Shown piece after piece: positions 18,119 through 36,753 of a stretch of 64,000 nucleotides of DNA. Position numbers and translations under genes: made by a program. The notes beneath the pieces were generated by a model. That model saw only the letters and a list, made by a program, of their open reading frames with translations, had not been told where the DNA came from and made no database searches. Source of the stretch: Latrodectus hesperus (lineage: Eukaryota > Arthropoda > Arachnida > Araneae > Theridiidae); NCBI GenBank assembly GCA_037975125.1, contig CM075857.1, positions 72,125,345 to 72,189,344 on the forward strand, written 5' to 3'. Each line of letters starts with the position of its first letter. The stretch's first letter is position 1.

Positions 18119-21100
18119 CGAATAATTATTATCTGGCAAAGCAATCACAATTAAAAAAAAAGAAATTAGTAATTTTCTAATCGATTACTTTATTTATTTT
18201 CTAGGCTTGTTGATCAACCTTGAAAAAAAGCCAATTAATTACACATATGTTAATCTAAATGACAATTTTTCATTTTAAAAACGCAAATAATCTCAGATGT
18301 AGGAATTTTAGACATACTTAATAATCTCAGGCATAGTAATGTTAGATTTGCTTAGTGATCCTAAACATAGGGTATTGCATCATAAAGAACATTTATTGCA
18401 ACTTTTTAATACCTTGAAGTAACATACCTTTAAGTCATAGTTAATAGATTTATCTTTAAAACATTAGGGATTTATTTCAGACAGTAACAATGTGACAATG
18501 TGGCACAATAAAACAAAATCTACAGCAATTATTAACTGAAAATTTTATGATAATATCCTTGATAATTCCAATAATACAGAATTTACATTATTTTTTTCTC
18601 AGATAAATAATTTCTTTATAATAATATAGTAACATGAAACTTATATCCAATATTATTATAAGTATGAGCAAAATCCTAGTTTCTCATTTTTTTATGTATT
18701 TTATTGAGGCACACATATAACGCGTTTATTGTGATCTTATATATTGCTTAAATATTTTAAATAAAATAAGTAAAGGAATTTCAGTGCCCACATTAATTAA
18801 TTTTAATAACTAAAAAAGTCAGAATAGAGTGAATATTAATTTTTGATCTTGTTAAATAACTTATAATTGAAATCTAATTGTGAGGCATACCCTGTTTACA
18901 TATTTGTTTATTATAGTAATATCTTTTATTCAATATATATTACGTACTTATAATGTTAAATATACTATGTTATGTGTCCAATATCAAGTATTAATGTGGT
19001 ACTATTAAATATCTATATTTAAGTTTCAACATTATTGAAAAAGTTCAAAATTAATGTATATTTGAAATTTGCATAGTTTTAAAATTTATTTCTTCAAACT
19101 AGAAATGTTTTGATACTTTGAAATTCTGCCTACAGTGTATTTTTTCTCTCTCATTAGAAAAAAACTATGATAGAATCCTATACCTATATCTATACTAGAA
19201 TCTAAAGGTTTTTAATAAATTTTAGATTTTAGTATAGATCTAAAATACTATATTAAGATAAGTTTCTATTTATTTATCTTTGTAATTTTTTAAAGTCATA
19301 TGACAGCTTTCTTATGCAATATCTAAACAATGATATGTTTTTTAAATCAATATGTTAATTTCAATACCTTTTACTTATTCATTCTAAAGATCTTCAAGGA
19401 ACAATATAAAAATTTAGAAAAATGCATCTTATCATAGAAACATTTATTATTGTTTTAAATTTATTTCATTAATATTAAGCAAAATTGTGGCAGCTTAGAT
19501 AATGCAAACGAATATTAAATGTTCACAGTAAATACCTCAAAAATGTCATTTAGTTAAGCAGACGCATTTAAATAGCGTTTAATAACAGACACTATAATTT
19601 TAGTAAAAATAAACAAAACATTAAAAAAAACAATCAAAATATGTTAAGTAAATTATGCTAATTTTTTTCTACCTTGTTTTTCTTCAAATATATTTTGAAC
19701 CTAAATTAATGTTTGTCTTCTTTAAATTTCTTATATATAATTAAAGTACCCTCATATTACATAGTTCACTTATAGTAAGTTTAAAAATATTTATTACTTA
19801 AGATTCACAAATTTATCGTTTGTTAGACAGTTAATAGGTCCAAATATCAGTAGTGAGGGAAAGTAAACATTAATCACAATGAAATCATTAACTAAACAAA
19901 CATAGAAGAATTCTACATCATCATTTATACTGGAAATCTTAATCATTATTTGAGATGACAATTAGCTTTGTTTGTTACCACAGACAACTAGAAATGTATA
20001 AACCCTAGATGCATTAATAACAATGTGATTTAGTTTTAATTGATGATAAACCTCAATATTTTAATTTTTTGTAACGTATATCCTATTTTATAAATGCTTG
20101 TTATATTTTAGCTATTAATAATGGAAAATGATACATTATTGAAAAGTAAAAGTAGCATAAAATACATAATAAGAAAAAGTTTTTCAATATGGTATTATTC
20201 TTCATCTTAACATTATGTTTTCAAGAATTTTTATTCCCTTATTCAATTTATTTTTTATCTCACAATAGATTAATTTATATTAATCCTGTATGTGCGAATG
20301 TATATTAATAAAACAGGAGAAATGTGCAGTTAAATTCAATCTTATCATCTAGTTTATTTAATAAGGGACACATTATAATAAGATTATTTAATGATGAAAT
20401 TATATCTTTTTATATTCGGATAGTTTTTCAACATTATTATTTCTTATACAAGAGCACCAAGTGATGTGAAATCCTTTCTTTTTCATTAAAAAAAACTCAA
20501 TACGGGAAATGATTTATTTGCATGAGAAATATTAAAAACTTGGATAAAATAAAATACAAAATATGTATATGGATACATATTATCTTAGATTCTATTTTCC
20601 ACATGAAAATTTTAAAAACATAGCTACATGAAAAATTAATTTCATTTATACAAATTTTAGTAAGAATAATATATATTGATAATACTTTATCAGTATTTTG
20701 TTATTTACATTTCATTAAACATATGGTTATTTGTACTACTCAAAAAATGTTAGTTCACAAATTATTTCTTTTAATTACTGGGAAATTAATTATTTATCTA
20801 TATAAGCGTGATTACTTTTATTTAAAGAAATTCTCTTTTAACATTGTCATAAAATATACAGTTTAATTATTTCAGCAATAAAGGCATTTTTGAGAAATCT
20901 TCCATAAAGTATAATAGATATTTTGCTGTAAAATAAAATATCTAAGTATAAAAATTGCTTTTCTGTCATCATAATAGTTGTGCATTACTTATAAGTATCA
21001 ATGCATTACTTATAAGTAAATTATAAGTTACAAAAGCAATCAATTCCAGTATTTATTATAATTTGCAAAGTTTTAAAACTTTAGTCATTAAAAGCAAATG

Positions 21101-23129
21101 TTAATATTATTTGTCATTTTCAAGAGTAGTTGATTCACATGCTTTTATAAATTATAAGTTGCAATGTCTGAATAAAATAAAAGGCTTTAATAAAGTTGTT
21201 ATATAGATAAGAGAGGTTATGAGTGATATACAGCAATGCCTTTACGTAGTTCAATCAACGCAATATCAATAATGATACCTACGAGTATTTTACGAAACAC
21301 TTAGCTAGCAGACTGCATTTTTATTACCAGAGGAAAAATAAAAAGGGCAACAATATTTGAATCAAGAACGCAAGAATGTATATTTGCTAAGTCAGATATG
21401 CGTTACGCACCCCTTGTTGTATATGTATTGCTTCTATAACTTCTGTTGTTGAAAGATTGACTTTAGTCATAGACAAAAATTTTCAAATGTGATTCCTATA
21501 ACCGATTGATTTCAGAAGCAATAAAAACTAGCATTAAATGATATATTTTTAGTTTATAAACCAAGATACAGAAATAATTTTTATATATGAATTTATCCCT
21601 ACAGGGAGTTTCCCATTTAAAATGTAGACGATCCATTTTATTGGCATTAAGATTTGTTGAATAATTACATGAAATATTCTATTTGATTCAGGTGATAAAT
21701 CTGAATATTATATCTAGGAAATTCTGCTTTCTAAATGGAAAAAATAATACATGACTGTTAATAATAAGTACTTTTTAGCTACCAACAATCTTATGTAATA
21801 TATATTTAGCTTGATTATTGGCTTTGAAGAGCATGATAAATGTGTGGATTGATCTTTATGTTGAATATAATTAGTTATTTTGATCTTTTAACATTATTTT
21901 GAAGTTAAATAATTTATGATATATAATATTAATATTAATGTGCATTCCATATAATATTAATTTGTGAACTAGAATATAACGGAAATACATTTTCAATTAA
22001 AAAATTATAAATGGGTGATATATTGTACATTTTTGTGCAAATTTATTTTTTAAAAAAAGGTGCATAAATATTTTCCACTTATATTCCAATAAAACTTGCA
22101 AAAAATTTATATTTCATAACTGTTTAGTTTCTCAGTTGTTCAAAATTGATAAAATTTCCATTGCATAAACATTAATATTTTTGATACATTTTTCAGGCTT
22201 TAAATAAGTACTTAACTAAAAACTTACGGTATACAGTAAACTCAAATAAATTTGAAAATCGGGAACTACGCGTTTCAAAATATCAACTAAATATTTTCAG
22301 CTTTTAAATATCAAAATGTTAAAAACTTGTTGTTAATGATTTCAAAATAAACATCTTAATTTTGCTTTTATTGAAAATGCTATCCTTAAATTAGAAAAGT
22401 AAAACATATCCACTTATTTTACAATTTTATGAGTTTTAACCTTTCACTCTTTCTCTTGCAAGCTAATTTTAGCGTAAAATATTTTTTTAATATTTTAAAT
22501 GTATTGACAGTAAAAATATGTCAACCTCTTGAAAAATATTAGAATTTCAAAATAATGCATTTTAACAGTAATTTTTAGTAAAAATATTTTCAGTACCGAA
22601 ATTTAAATTTCATGTTATAAAATAAAATTTTAAATATGTTGACATATCGATAGGCATTTTTTTTTGTTCTAATGCGACTAACTACAGGCGAATTAATAAT
22701 GACGTCTGTTGATATAGATCTGATATATGCTTTCTGATTCTGGGTCGAATATAATATGAGATATAGGTCACATTGCGGAATTGTTAAAGTTATTGACACT
22801 CATCAAATTTCCTCTAAATTTAAGACCTCATTGTTACAAATATAACAATGATAAAAAAAATTAATGTTATTAGAATTATATGATAAATCAGAACTTTGTC
22901 TTAATATTGCATTTAATATTCACACTGATTATTAATAAAACATTTTTATTTCTGCTATTGTGAAATGGTTATTTAATGAAAAACTCTATTTAAATAATTT
23001 ATATTTAATTTTTTCTAATAAACAAATATTTTGAATGATAAGAACTTAGTTTAATATAAATAACAAATTTATAATATATTGAGCAATTACAATAAGGAAA
23101 TTTATTTCTCAAGTATAAAATGTATTTTA
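18119..23129. other. AT-rich DNA, no gene seen
   Basis: No gene or transposon identified. A short direct repeat, TGCATTACTTATAAGTA, occurs twice at 20981 and 21002. A 69-codon frame at 22799-22590 (minus) lies in a slightly GC-richer patch (about 22640-22800) but matches nothing I know. Confidence 0.65.
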
Positions 23130-23518
23130 GGCGCTAAGGTAGTTAAATGGTTAGGGCATCGGTCTGCTCCCAAGAAGATCGGGGTCCGCAATTCAAAATG
23201 CCGCCAAAGTCCCACCGAGTACATGCAATATATGTGCTTGTTGAATCTGTGGAATAGAAAGTCCTGTGGTGGGTAGTTTGCAAGTTATCGTGGGTGTAAT
23301 AATCTGGAGAAAATATCCTTCCCTTTCAGATCAATGTCAGAATTGAAGGAGTAGAACATCTGGTGGCGCCATCAATCGGAGCTGTTTAGAACAAACACTT
23401 TCAGTGCTTTGTAGTACTCTGGTTAAGCAAAAGACTCACTCTACTGACATAAATTCCCATTGCCAACTGAATTGGGAGCTTTGCTTGGCAAGCGCCATAA
23501 ATAACAACAACAAAAAAT
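23130..23518 (+). mobile_element. tRNA-derived SINE, about 390 bp
   Basis: The 5' part (23130-23205) is tRNA-like, with an A-box-like TAGTTAAATGGTTAGG (23139-23154) and a decayed B-box region at about 23180-23196. A more GC-balanced body follows. The 3' end is a tail of AACAACAACAAAAAA type, typical of SINEs moved by a LINE. A 7-bp TATTTTA flanks both ends and could be a weak target-site duplication. No coding sequence; internal pol III promoter probably inactive. Confidence 0.75.
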
Positions 23519-24892
23519 ATTTTAATCACACATTTTGGTTTTATTAAAAATAATTTTTGATGTCGATTAAAATATGTAAATCTGGCAAATTTCTTATATG
23601 TATAAGTACTTCCGAAGATGTTAAAATTTTTATTTCAGCTAAACAGAAATATAATCGAACATATTTGAAATACTTACTTTTTAAGTATTAAAACTAAAAC
23701 TTAATAACCATTACAAATTCTATGTTTGCAATTGTTGAAAATATTAAGGCGGTAAGTGAAATTTCCTTGTAGAGGATTTTTTCCGTAAAGCACGAGATAG
23801 CTATCTTAAACGCAATCTTAAATTCAACATGGATAAACAGCGTAAGTATTACTGCAATTTGAATAAAAACTTTATAGAACAATTATTTTAAACAAAAAAC
23901 AATCGTGTATTACAAAAAATAAATTCTATTTAGTGGATTGTGGTCGGTCATATAATGTTTTCCGACGCTGGGCCATTTATCGAAACCATTCAGTGCAGAT
24001 ATGGAATGAAATAGGTAAAATATCGGGCAAGCGGTCATGTTGGCTTTGTCGATAACTCTTCAAGACCACGCCATGTTTTAAGTCCACATTTGTTTCGAGC
24101 GGACATGTTTTGACGGGAAGTGGTACCGCATACCTGTGTCGCTCCAATACCACTCGTACCTGCAAGCCGATTTAGGCCCTTATTGTAACCAGCATTACTG
24201 TGTTTGCTGGGTACTTAATATTTTAGTAAATATAATCGAAATAGCATTACAAAAATAATGTTAAGAATATTAATAATTCTATAAGGACGTTTAATATGAC
24301 ACACATGTGTATAACAATAGATATTCAAGAAGTATAAAATTACATTCAAATACATAAAATAATATATAGCATTTACTTTAAAAATATTAATGGTTTTTGA
24401 ACAATTTACAAACATGTAATCCAAAATTTAATTTTAAAAAAAATTAAATAAATTCATAAATATTTAACTTGATTTGTTCATAACTGCAATATTTTAGGTA
24501 TAAATTCAGATATTGTTCAGACTTATTATTTAGAAATATTTATTTCAATTTATTTTTATTTTATAGATCTATATTCTGAAATTCAGCAGGAATTTAATAA
24601 TATTCAGGCACAGGAATTTAGGCTATATAATTATATGCATATTCTTACCCATACTGCATTTGCTGTTACTATATCTGATAAAACATTTGTATGCCCTGAT
24701 ATAAAAATCATGCTTTTTAATCATGCAATCGCTGCTTTCATCTTTACGGCAGATCATTCTAGAGCTAATTTGCAACAAGATTATAACCTGTTCTCTAAAG
24801 TGTTCATATTCATTAACTGTTTCAGCACTATAGTCTTCATTGACAAAAAAAACTCTTCAAAATATTTACGAATAGAAAATATATGAGTGTAT
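23519..24892. other. Mostly AT-rich DNA with an unassigned GC-richer island
   Basis: The stretch 23937-24215 stands out by base composition from AT-rich flanks. Its minus strand has a 62-codon frame (24165-23977) with no motif I recognise. It may be a decayed repeat or a conserved element. The rest is featureless. Confidence 0.5.
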
Positions 24893-25167
<275 letters not shown>

Positions 25168-25263
25168 TGTCGGATTTCTGATGTAGGATTATGCAAAGCA
25201 ACAAACGATATGACAAGAAGCAACTGCAGCTGGTAATGGTAGTCGAAGCTGGTATGCATCGAA

Positions 25264-26370
25264 ATGCTGTCCATAGTTGAGAAAGCCCTCTTAGTTAAAC
25301 TGTTTTATAAGAATTTGGAAAGTGCTATTGCGGCTTTGCGAGCATAGCGCTGCATGAAGGGTATGCGAGATAGCAAAGGACCAATAACGACTTCTGCATT
25401 GAACAAAATTGAGAAAAAATTTGAAGCTACAGGTTCTTTGGCATCACGTCAAAGAAGTGGACGTTCCTCAACTGCAGCTGCTGTTGCCACGACAGTGGAG
25501 CAGACGGTGCAAGCCATGTCGGCGGTTGCTGCACGTGGGGAGTGTAGTGCTCGAGAAGTTTCGAGGCAGACAGGAGTGTCGTACGGAAGTGTCTGGAGAG
25601 CGCTGCGAGTAACTTTGCAACGGTATCCCTACAAGTTGCAACATAACTAAAAACTGAAACCTCCTGACTTCGACTCTCACCGACATTTTGCGAATTTGGT
25701 CTTCAATAAGATGGAAGAGCAGCACGACTGGCTTCACACTGTGCTTTGGACAGATGAAGCACATTTCATACTCTCTGGTGCTGTTAACACCCACAATATT
25801 CGAGTGTGGACCACATAAAATCCACATGCATTTGTTGAGGTGCCCTTGCAACAGCCTAAAATGACAGTCTGGTGTGGCTTCACTGCTGATTTCATAATTG
25901 GTCCATTTTTTTTCGAGGAAGTCACACAGATATGTTTCCAAACAGTTTCTGTCACTGGTAAGCGATATCTAGCACTGTTACAGAACGGAATTATTCCTGA
26001 ACTGCAAGCGCGACAGGCACTCCAAACAGTCACCTTTATAAAAGATGGGGCACCACCTCATATTGCTCTGCCTGTGCAACGCCTGTTACGCTCAACATTT
26101 GGGGAGGATCGCATTATCAGTCGCTACTTTAATCACGCATGGCCTCCAGGATCTCCCGATCTCACACCCTGTGACTTTTGGCTGTGGGATTTCTTGAAGT
26201 CAAAAGTGTACAGCGACCAACCGGCATCACTAGTGGCACTGAAAGATGCCATCCGCCAAAATGTGTCTGCCATAACGCAAGAAATGATACTAAATGTTGT
26301 GAATGGTGTGGTGACTCGTCTCACAGCTTTACTTCTGAATGATGGACAGCACATTGAACATTTACTGTAG
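25264..26370 (+). pseudogene. Mariner-superfamily transposase, copy B, three nonsense codons
   Basis: A single frame of 368 codons plus stop, without frameshifts, starting ATG at 25264 (MLSIVEKALLVKLFYKN). It is interrupted by TAG at 25345-25347 (codon 28; copy A has Tyr), TAA at 25648-25650 (codon 129; copy A has Gln) and TAA at 25816-25818 (codon 185; Lys in the inferred parent). The N-terminal part has two helix-turn-helix segments (ITTSALNKIEKKFEATGSLA and CSAREVSRQTGVSYGSVW) that would bind the inverted repeats. The catalytic triad is present: LWTDEAHF, FIKDGAPPH and PDLTPCDFWLW. By my count 42 residues separate the second and third Asp, close to DD41D-type members and unlike the 34 of classic mariner. 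The protein would cut and reinsert the element at TA sites, but this copy cannot make it whole. Confidence 0.93.
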
Positions 26371-26374
26371 TAAG
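26360..26374 (+). other. Unoccupied LINE target site in copy B
   Basis: ATTTACTGTAGTAAG is the reverse complement of the 15-bp sequence duplicated around the LINE in copy A. It occurs once here, across the transposase stop codon (26368-26370), so it serves as the empty-site reference. Confidence 0.9.
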
Positions 26375-26456
26375 TACTAATTAATTGTAATTAATCTGAC
26401 TTCATTAATCATTGTTTCATTTGTAAATCATCTTTTGTTGCAATAAAACACTATAG

Positions 26457-26612
26457 CGCCATCTGTTGGTCTCCAACAGAACTATTTTTTTTTCATTGCC
26501 ACACAAAACCCGGTTTCTTTTCCATCCGTTTAGTGCAAACCGCATCTTTGTATCGTGATTCGTTTTCGAATTATTCATTTTTAAAGTTCGTCCTGACTTT
26601 TGGATCACCCGG
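26457..26612 (+). repeat. Right terminal inverted repeat of copy B
   Basis: Reverse complement of the left repeat with few differences. It appears to keep the complete outer end, CTGACTTTTGGATCACCCGG. Confidence 0.93.
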
Positions 26613-31387
<4,775 letters not shown>

Positions 31388-31710
31388 TTTTTCAATAATT
31401 ATTTCAATCACGCTCTAAAAGCTCCTTTGAGAGTATGAAATGAAAATTGATTATATGCGCAACAATCACTTTAATTAAAATTAAAAATATTGTGTAGGTA
31501 ATTTATTGACAAGCTCATTTATAATCAATAACTTTATTAGTAAATTTTTATTTTTGTTCCTGTTTATAAACTTGCTCAGACATGTCAATTTTTCAAACTG
31601 TTGTTTCAAAAATACCCTAAAGGTTCCTGGGAGAAAATGGAATAAAAATTGATTTCACATAAATTAGCTATTGCTTCAATTAAAATTGGATGTGCAAAAT
31701 AAATTATTGA
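31388..31710. repeat. Diverged direct duplication, period about 200 bp
   Basis: About 31388-31510 and 31589-31710 are collinear. Each has a TTTTTCAA start, a CTAAA(A/G)G(C/T)TCCT block, a GAAAATTGATT or AAAAATTGATT block, then CTTTAATTAAAATT or CTTCAATTAAAATT and AATTTATTGA or AAATTATTGA. Similarity is moderate with many substitutions. I do not know the repeat family. Confidence 0.55.
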
Positions 31711-34700
31711 TTCATATCCGTATGCATACGAGAATAAATTTACTTGATTTTAATGTTCATGAGAGCGTTTGTGCATGAACAACAACATACAATAAGATGT
31801 TTGTTATCTGCTTATTGAATAAGGATTAATATCAAATTTAAATTTCTACTAATTTTTAATTATATTAATTTCAATTCGATCAATCATGATTGCAATATTT
31901 TCTTCGAGTTAAGTAATATTGATATAAAAAAATCTTAAGTATAACTAAAATTAATGAACAATATTAAAATATAATTTTAAATTAATGAACAATGTTAATT
32001 TATTCATATATTTAAAACATAATTGATGAATATTCCATGATTATTTAAGAAAACGAAATCATCTCTTTACTGTCAGTTTACAATTCAAGGAATCGAAAAG
32101 TTTGAATTGTGTGACAAAATTTACAAAAACAATTATTAAAATATTCATTTATAGTTTAAAACATATTTACGTATGGCCAACAGAGCATCAACCCATCAGC
32201 GTAAGTTCTTTTAATTGTGCTAAGGTAAAAATAGTACAAAATAGAAAATGTGATAAGAAGTTTTTTATTGATGTGTGGTCTGAAGTCTCTATTGCAAGGT
32301 CAGCAAAAATACATTTTCTGTATTTATCCAGAAAGCCTCGCACAATATTGTTAATATCTAGTTAAACAGTATGTTTAAACAGAATTTTTAAGGGGTCATA
32401 TAGATGGAAGATTTATTATCCTTACCACAAGATAAAGTTTATTGCCATTGAAAGGTGATTTAGATGTGTATCCAATGTTACACCATATTATTACTGTAGG
32501 TAATTAGCTACTAAGAAAGGTCAAATGTATGCAGTTAAATGTGATAATTATGATGCCACCAAACACAAACAAGACAATCAGGATGTCTTAAACTGAACGT
32601 GCATTCGTCTAACGTCATTTTTAAGTTATACCTATGAGTTCTCTATTGTATGTTATCTCGAGGAAGTTTTAGATAACAGAGTTTCTAATCGATGTCGCTT
32701 AAAATTTTGCAGAATGCCTTGTAGACACTTGTTATTTCTGAACTGACGTCGTTTCTAATACCAATGATCGGGATGTAATACTGTGTTCAATATGCCTAGC
32801 TTCTCAGCTGCTTTTATATATCAGGCATTGCATTCCGTGTGGTGTCATAAACACATTTATTCCATATTCTTAAACAAGTCATCTTGCCGGACAAGAACAG
32901 CAAAACTTCAATAGATAAAGTGTAAACCATAGTAATTTACATCTCGACCTTTTCAGGCAGATATAAGATAAAAAGGACTTAAGTACTATTTGTGAATGAA
33001 TGAAATTCTGAATAGTTAATTATTTTACCTGAAGAGCGAGGTTGAAAAAGATTCAGCGACAAGAAGAGCGAAATAGAAAAAAAATCTAATTAAGCATGTT
33101 TCTTATAAAAATGTGAATAAAGGAAATAAGAATACATTTAAATATATAAATTATAAAATATTTTACCATGAATAAAACTTCTAAAACTTGTAAACATTAA
33201 ATGTCAGAATATATTTTAAATTCTTCAATGTGAATACGATGCTTTAAATGATTTCAGCATTCTTCAATATATGGTTTATAATAAATAAGCAAAATTCGCA
33301 TTTAATGCTACAATGATTTTGATTTCACAATGTTTGCTGAGAATCTTTGATATTTTGTCGAATGTACATTTGATTTCCCATTTCTGAAAACAGAAACTTA
33401 ATATAAGTTTGAAGCATTTATTTAACTATATTATTCGTTGACTAAGACATAAAGCATTTATATTAAAGTATCATCACAGTACGTCAAATGAATCTTTCTA
33501 TAAATTTTGATATGTAAAATAAGTTTTATAAGTTTTATAAGAAAATTTATTTTACTTATCTAAGCCATGAAAAAATCAAATCAAATGCATTTTAGTGTCA
33601 AAATAAAATCAAAATAATTTAAGTAAAGTGCACTTTATACAAAACAATTTTATCCATTTTTTCGATATTGATTTTACTACCATAATATATTAATAAAGTT
33701 TCATATATGTTCATTAAATAAATAGATAAAAACATTTTTTTTAAATATTTCACAGATATTATTTAAATATGCAGCAGGTCATTAAAATTACAACACGATA
33801 ATTGGAAGCATAAAAATGGTGGATATGGAATAAATTACAAATAATTAAATTTTCAAATATTTTGGGTGCTTACAAACACAAAATTACCAGACAAAGTTTC
33901 TTCTTCAGAAAACTTAAGTAATGATCTTTACCTATGTAGACACAGAGTTAAATAGACTTAGACGACAGCCGTTGACAGCTCATTTCATAATGACTGACAT
34001 CTATTTAACACTTCTTACTATAATATATTTCGAGGAGTGGCTGGCAATCACTCCACGATCTGTGATTAAATTTTTTTCAATTAAAGAGAGGTCCTGAGAT
34101 CCTGCAAATCAGATAGAAATCAAGTAACTTTCTTATCGAAGGAAGTGAGAATGTGAAATTCTATACTTGCTCTTGCATTACTTTTTCGCTGGTCTTAAAA
34201 TAGGCCAAAAAACTAGCCTCAACAAGTAATAAATGGACCCATCACCTTTTAAATTACCTTTGATTCGATATAGAGATGTGAATTCCATGTACCAAAATGC
34301 TCCAATGACATATGAGGATTAATGTATCTATAAAACTTTTAAACGCAACCAGAAACGAGAGTTTTCTTCGAAACTTCCAGACAATTATACATTCATCGAA
34401 ATTCTAAATTGGGATTCGATAGAGAAGACAACATTGTATCACCTCTGTATCCAGCGTCATTGTTTGTATTCTAGAAAGGCCATTTATTTATGAAATTATT
34501 TATTAAGAAATCCCCACATTATGTAATATATGGTGATCCAAACTTCATCTCTTTGAGGAATGAAATGTTAGACGAAAAGAATCACGTAAACTTGACACAA
34601 ACAAACCCATTTTCTGACTGATGATACATGATATAGTTGTATGATTTTGAGAGTCCAACTTCACAATGCATATATATTCTCATGCTAGGAGTTTGAAATT

Positions 34701-36470
34701 TTGCTTATCGTTTGGAGTGAATTTAAGAAGCCCATAAATTCTAAATTCGGGTAACGCTGGTTATAATTTTATCAGTGACATTTATTACGGATTTAAAATT
34801 TACCACTGAACAAAAATGCTCACCCTTCATAAATAATAATTCTACCTCTGTCGAATAACGACACTTGTTGGCAAATATTTTTTCACCAAATTGAATGCAT
34901 AACGCAATATTATGACAACATTCAATTTATTAAACCTCATTCTGAATCTACAACACAAATTTTCTTTCAAATATTTCTTCAGATATTATTTATTCTCTTT
35001 CAGTTCATCTAAAAACAATGATATACTTATAATTTACTCATTGAGCATCTTTTTCTTTTCATATGAAATATAATTTCATAATATCAATCTTTACGTTTGG
35101 AATAGTATAAAATGTGTAAATGTCAGCAGAGTTTTCTGTAACTTGAGATCCTATTTTAAGGAAGTGATTTATCCCCATGTGTGCCAGTTCCCACTTGACA
35201 TTGATGCAGGCCTTATTTTTATAAATGACAATGCACTGCCAAACCGGAATCCTGATATTCAGCATCTAAAGGAAACGAAATATATCTTTCGAACGGATTG
35301 GACACCGTAAAATGCTTTAGGGAGTTCCTTTGTGGCAAATTCATATCCTCCTGGGATAATCCAACGTCTGAAGTATATGTTGATTGACGAAAAAATACTC
35401 TTACCTTAAATAATGTTGGATAATTTAGTACCAAATATGAAATAGCAAGCTTTACAAGCTTTGGTTGAAGCAAGCTTTGCTGAAAGGAAAAAAGCATATC
35501 TTCTACAAAGGAAATATTTTTTGGTGTTCTTCTTCTTGTACAAACTGTATGAAATGCATTCAATTTTGTACTATTATGAACTTGCCATTACTTAATTACA
35601 AAATGCTTTTTCTTTTTCAGAATTTTATGTATCTCGGTTGATTTCTTATTGTTTTATAAAGAAAAAAAACATATGTTACTTAGATACCTAGCACAACAAT
35701 ATTACCTAGATATCAATAAATAATGTAAAAGTACAAAATAATTAAAATATGCCTGATAATATTTTAAAGAAAAAACTGAAATTGTGCGTACAAGACATAT
35801 TTTAAAATATTAAATTTTTTCCGAAGCATTTTGTGATACGCAAAACTTCTGTCATAATTTTATGTTGCTAAAACTCCTTTATTCACATGGTCACAAATGC
35901 TTGTAAATTAGTATTTTCTTATTCTGTATAAAAAATAAATATTATATACAAAGCAATGAGAAAAGCAAAATGAAAAAGATATTTTTCTTAGCTATTACAG
36001 TAGATTAAATTAGATAATTCTTTTCCGAAATAAAAACTTAGTCTTATTAATAATTACTCTCAAGAATATTAAAATTAATAAAATCAGTGTGTTTAAATAA
36101 TGATATATTCAAGTATTATTCCCTTACACTACTTTTGTTTGAATACTATGTAAAATATCATGTTTATGAATTGTTTGTAGCATAATGGAATATTTTATCA
36201 AATGCTCATGATAGGTGTTTCTAGAAAACTCTTCAATAATTTTGCACAATCAGATATTGTCAGATTTCATGCATGTGTGTTTTGCAAACATTAACAATAT
36301 GCTTTTTTTACAAAACAAGGAACAGTTATAATCACAAAAACAGAAAAAAATTTTTTTGATAAATTTTGATATTCAGCTGGATTTGAAAATATTGCATAAA
36401 ATTCATATAGAAAAAAAAACATTTTGCTCAACTGACATCACAATTATTCTAAGTAAATTTAACTACAAAT
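31711..36470. other. AT-rich DNA with some GC-richer unassigned stretches
   Basis: About 32390-33060 and 33950-35580 are less AT-rich than the surroundings. On the minus strand of the first there is a TATATAAAAG box (32811-32820), which could be a decayed LTR or promoter. The second contains minus-strand frames of 114 codons (35563-35219) and 68 codons (35265-35059) in different, slightly overlapping frames. I recognise none of these, and they may be remains of old transposons. The rest is featureless. Confidence 0.5.
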
Positions 36471-36753
36471 GTTGATCGATGGCTGAGTGGTTAGCACTCC
36501 TGAGCTGTGGGTCCCGGTTTCGAATGTCGGTTTGGGCATAGGTGTTACTTTTTTTCTCTGTGTTTCCCTGTCTTTTCTTCTGTGAAGATGTATGAATGTG
36601 AACTATCATATAAACGTGTTTGTGGTGGTATGGCGCCTCCGTGACTTGGTTCACAGGTGCCCACTGGGTAACAACAAATGAGTATTAGGTTCTGACCTTG
36701 TTGTGACATAGGGTTCGTCACCCGAGTGCCCTCCGTTGGGGAAAAAAACCCAA
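36471..36753 (+). mobile_element. tRNA-derived SINE, about 280 bp
   Basis: The head has a pol III A-box TGGCTGAGTGG (36479-36489) and a diverged B-box GGTTTCGAATG (36516-36526). The body includes TGTTTGTGGTGGTATGGCGC and GGTTCACAGGTGCCCACTGG, shared with the minus-strand SINE at 54921-55220. It ends in GGGGAAAAAAACCC, a short A-rich tail. Same family as the 54.9-kb copy. Confidence 0.85.
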
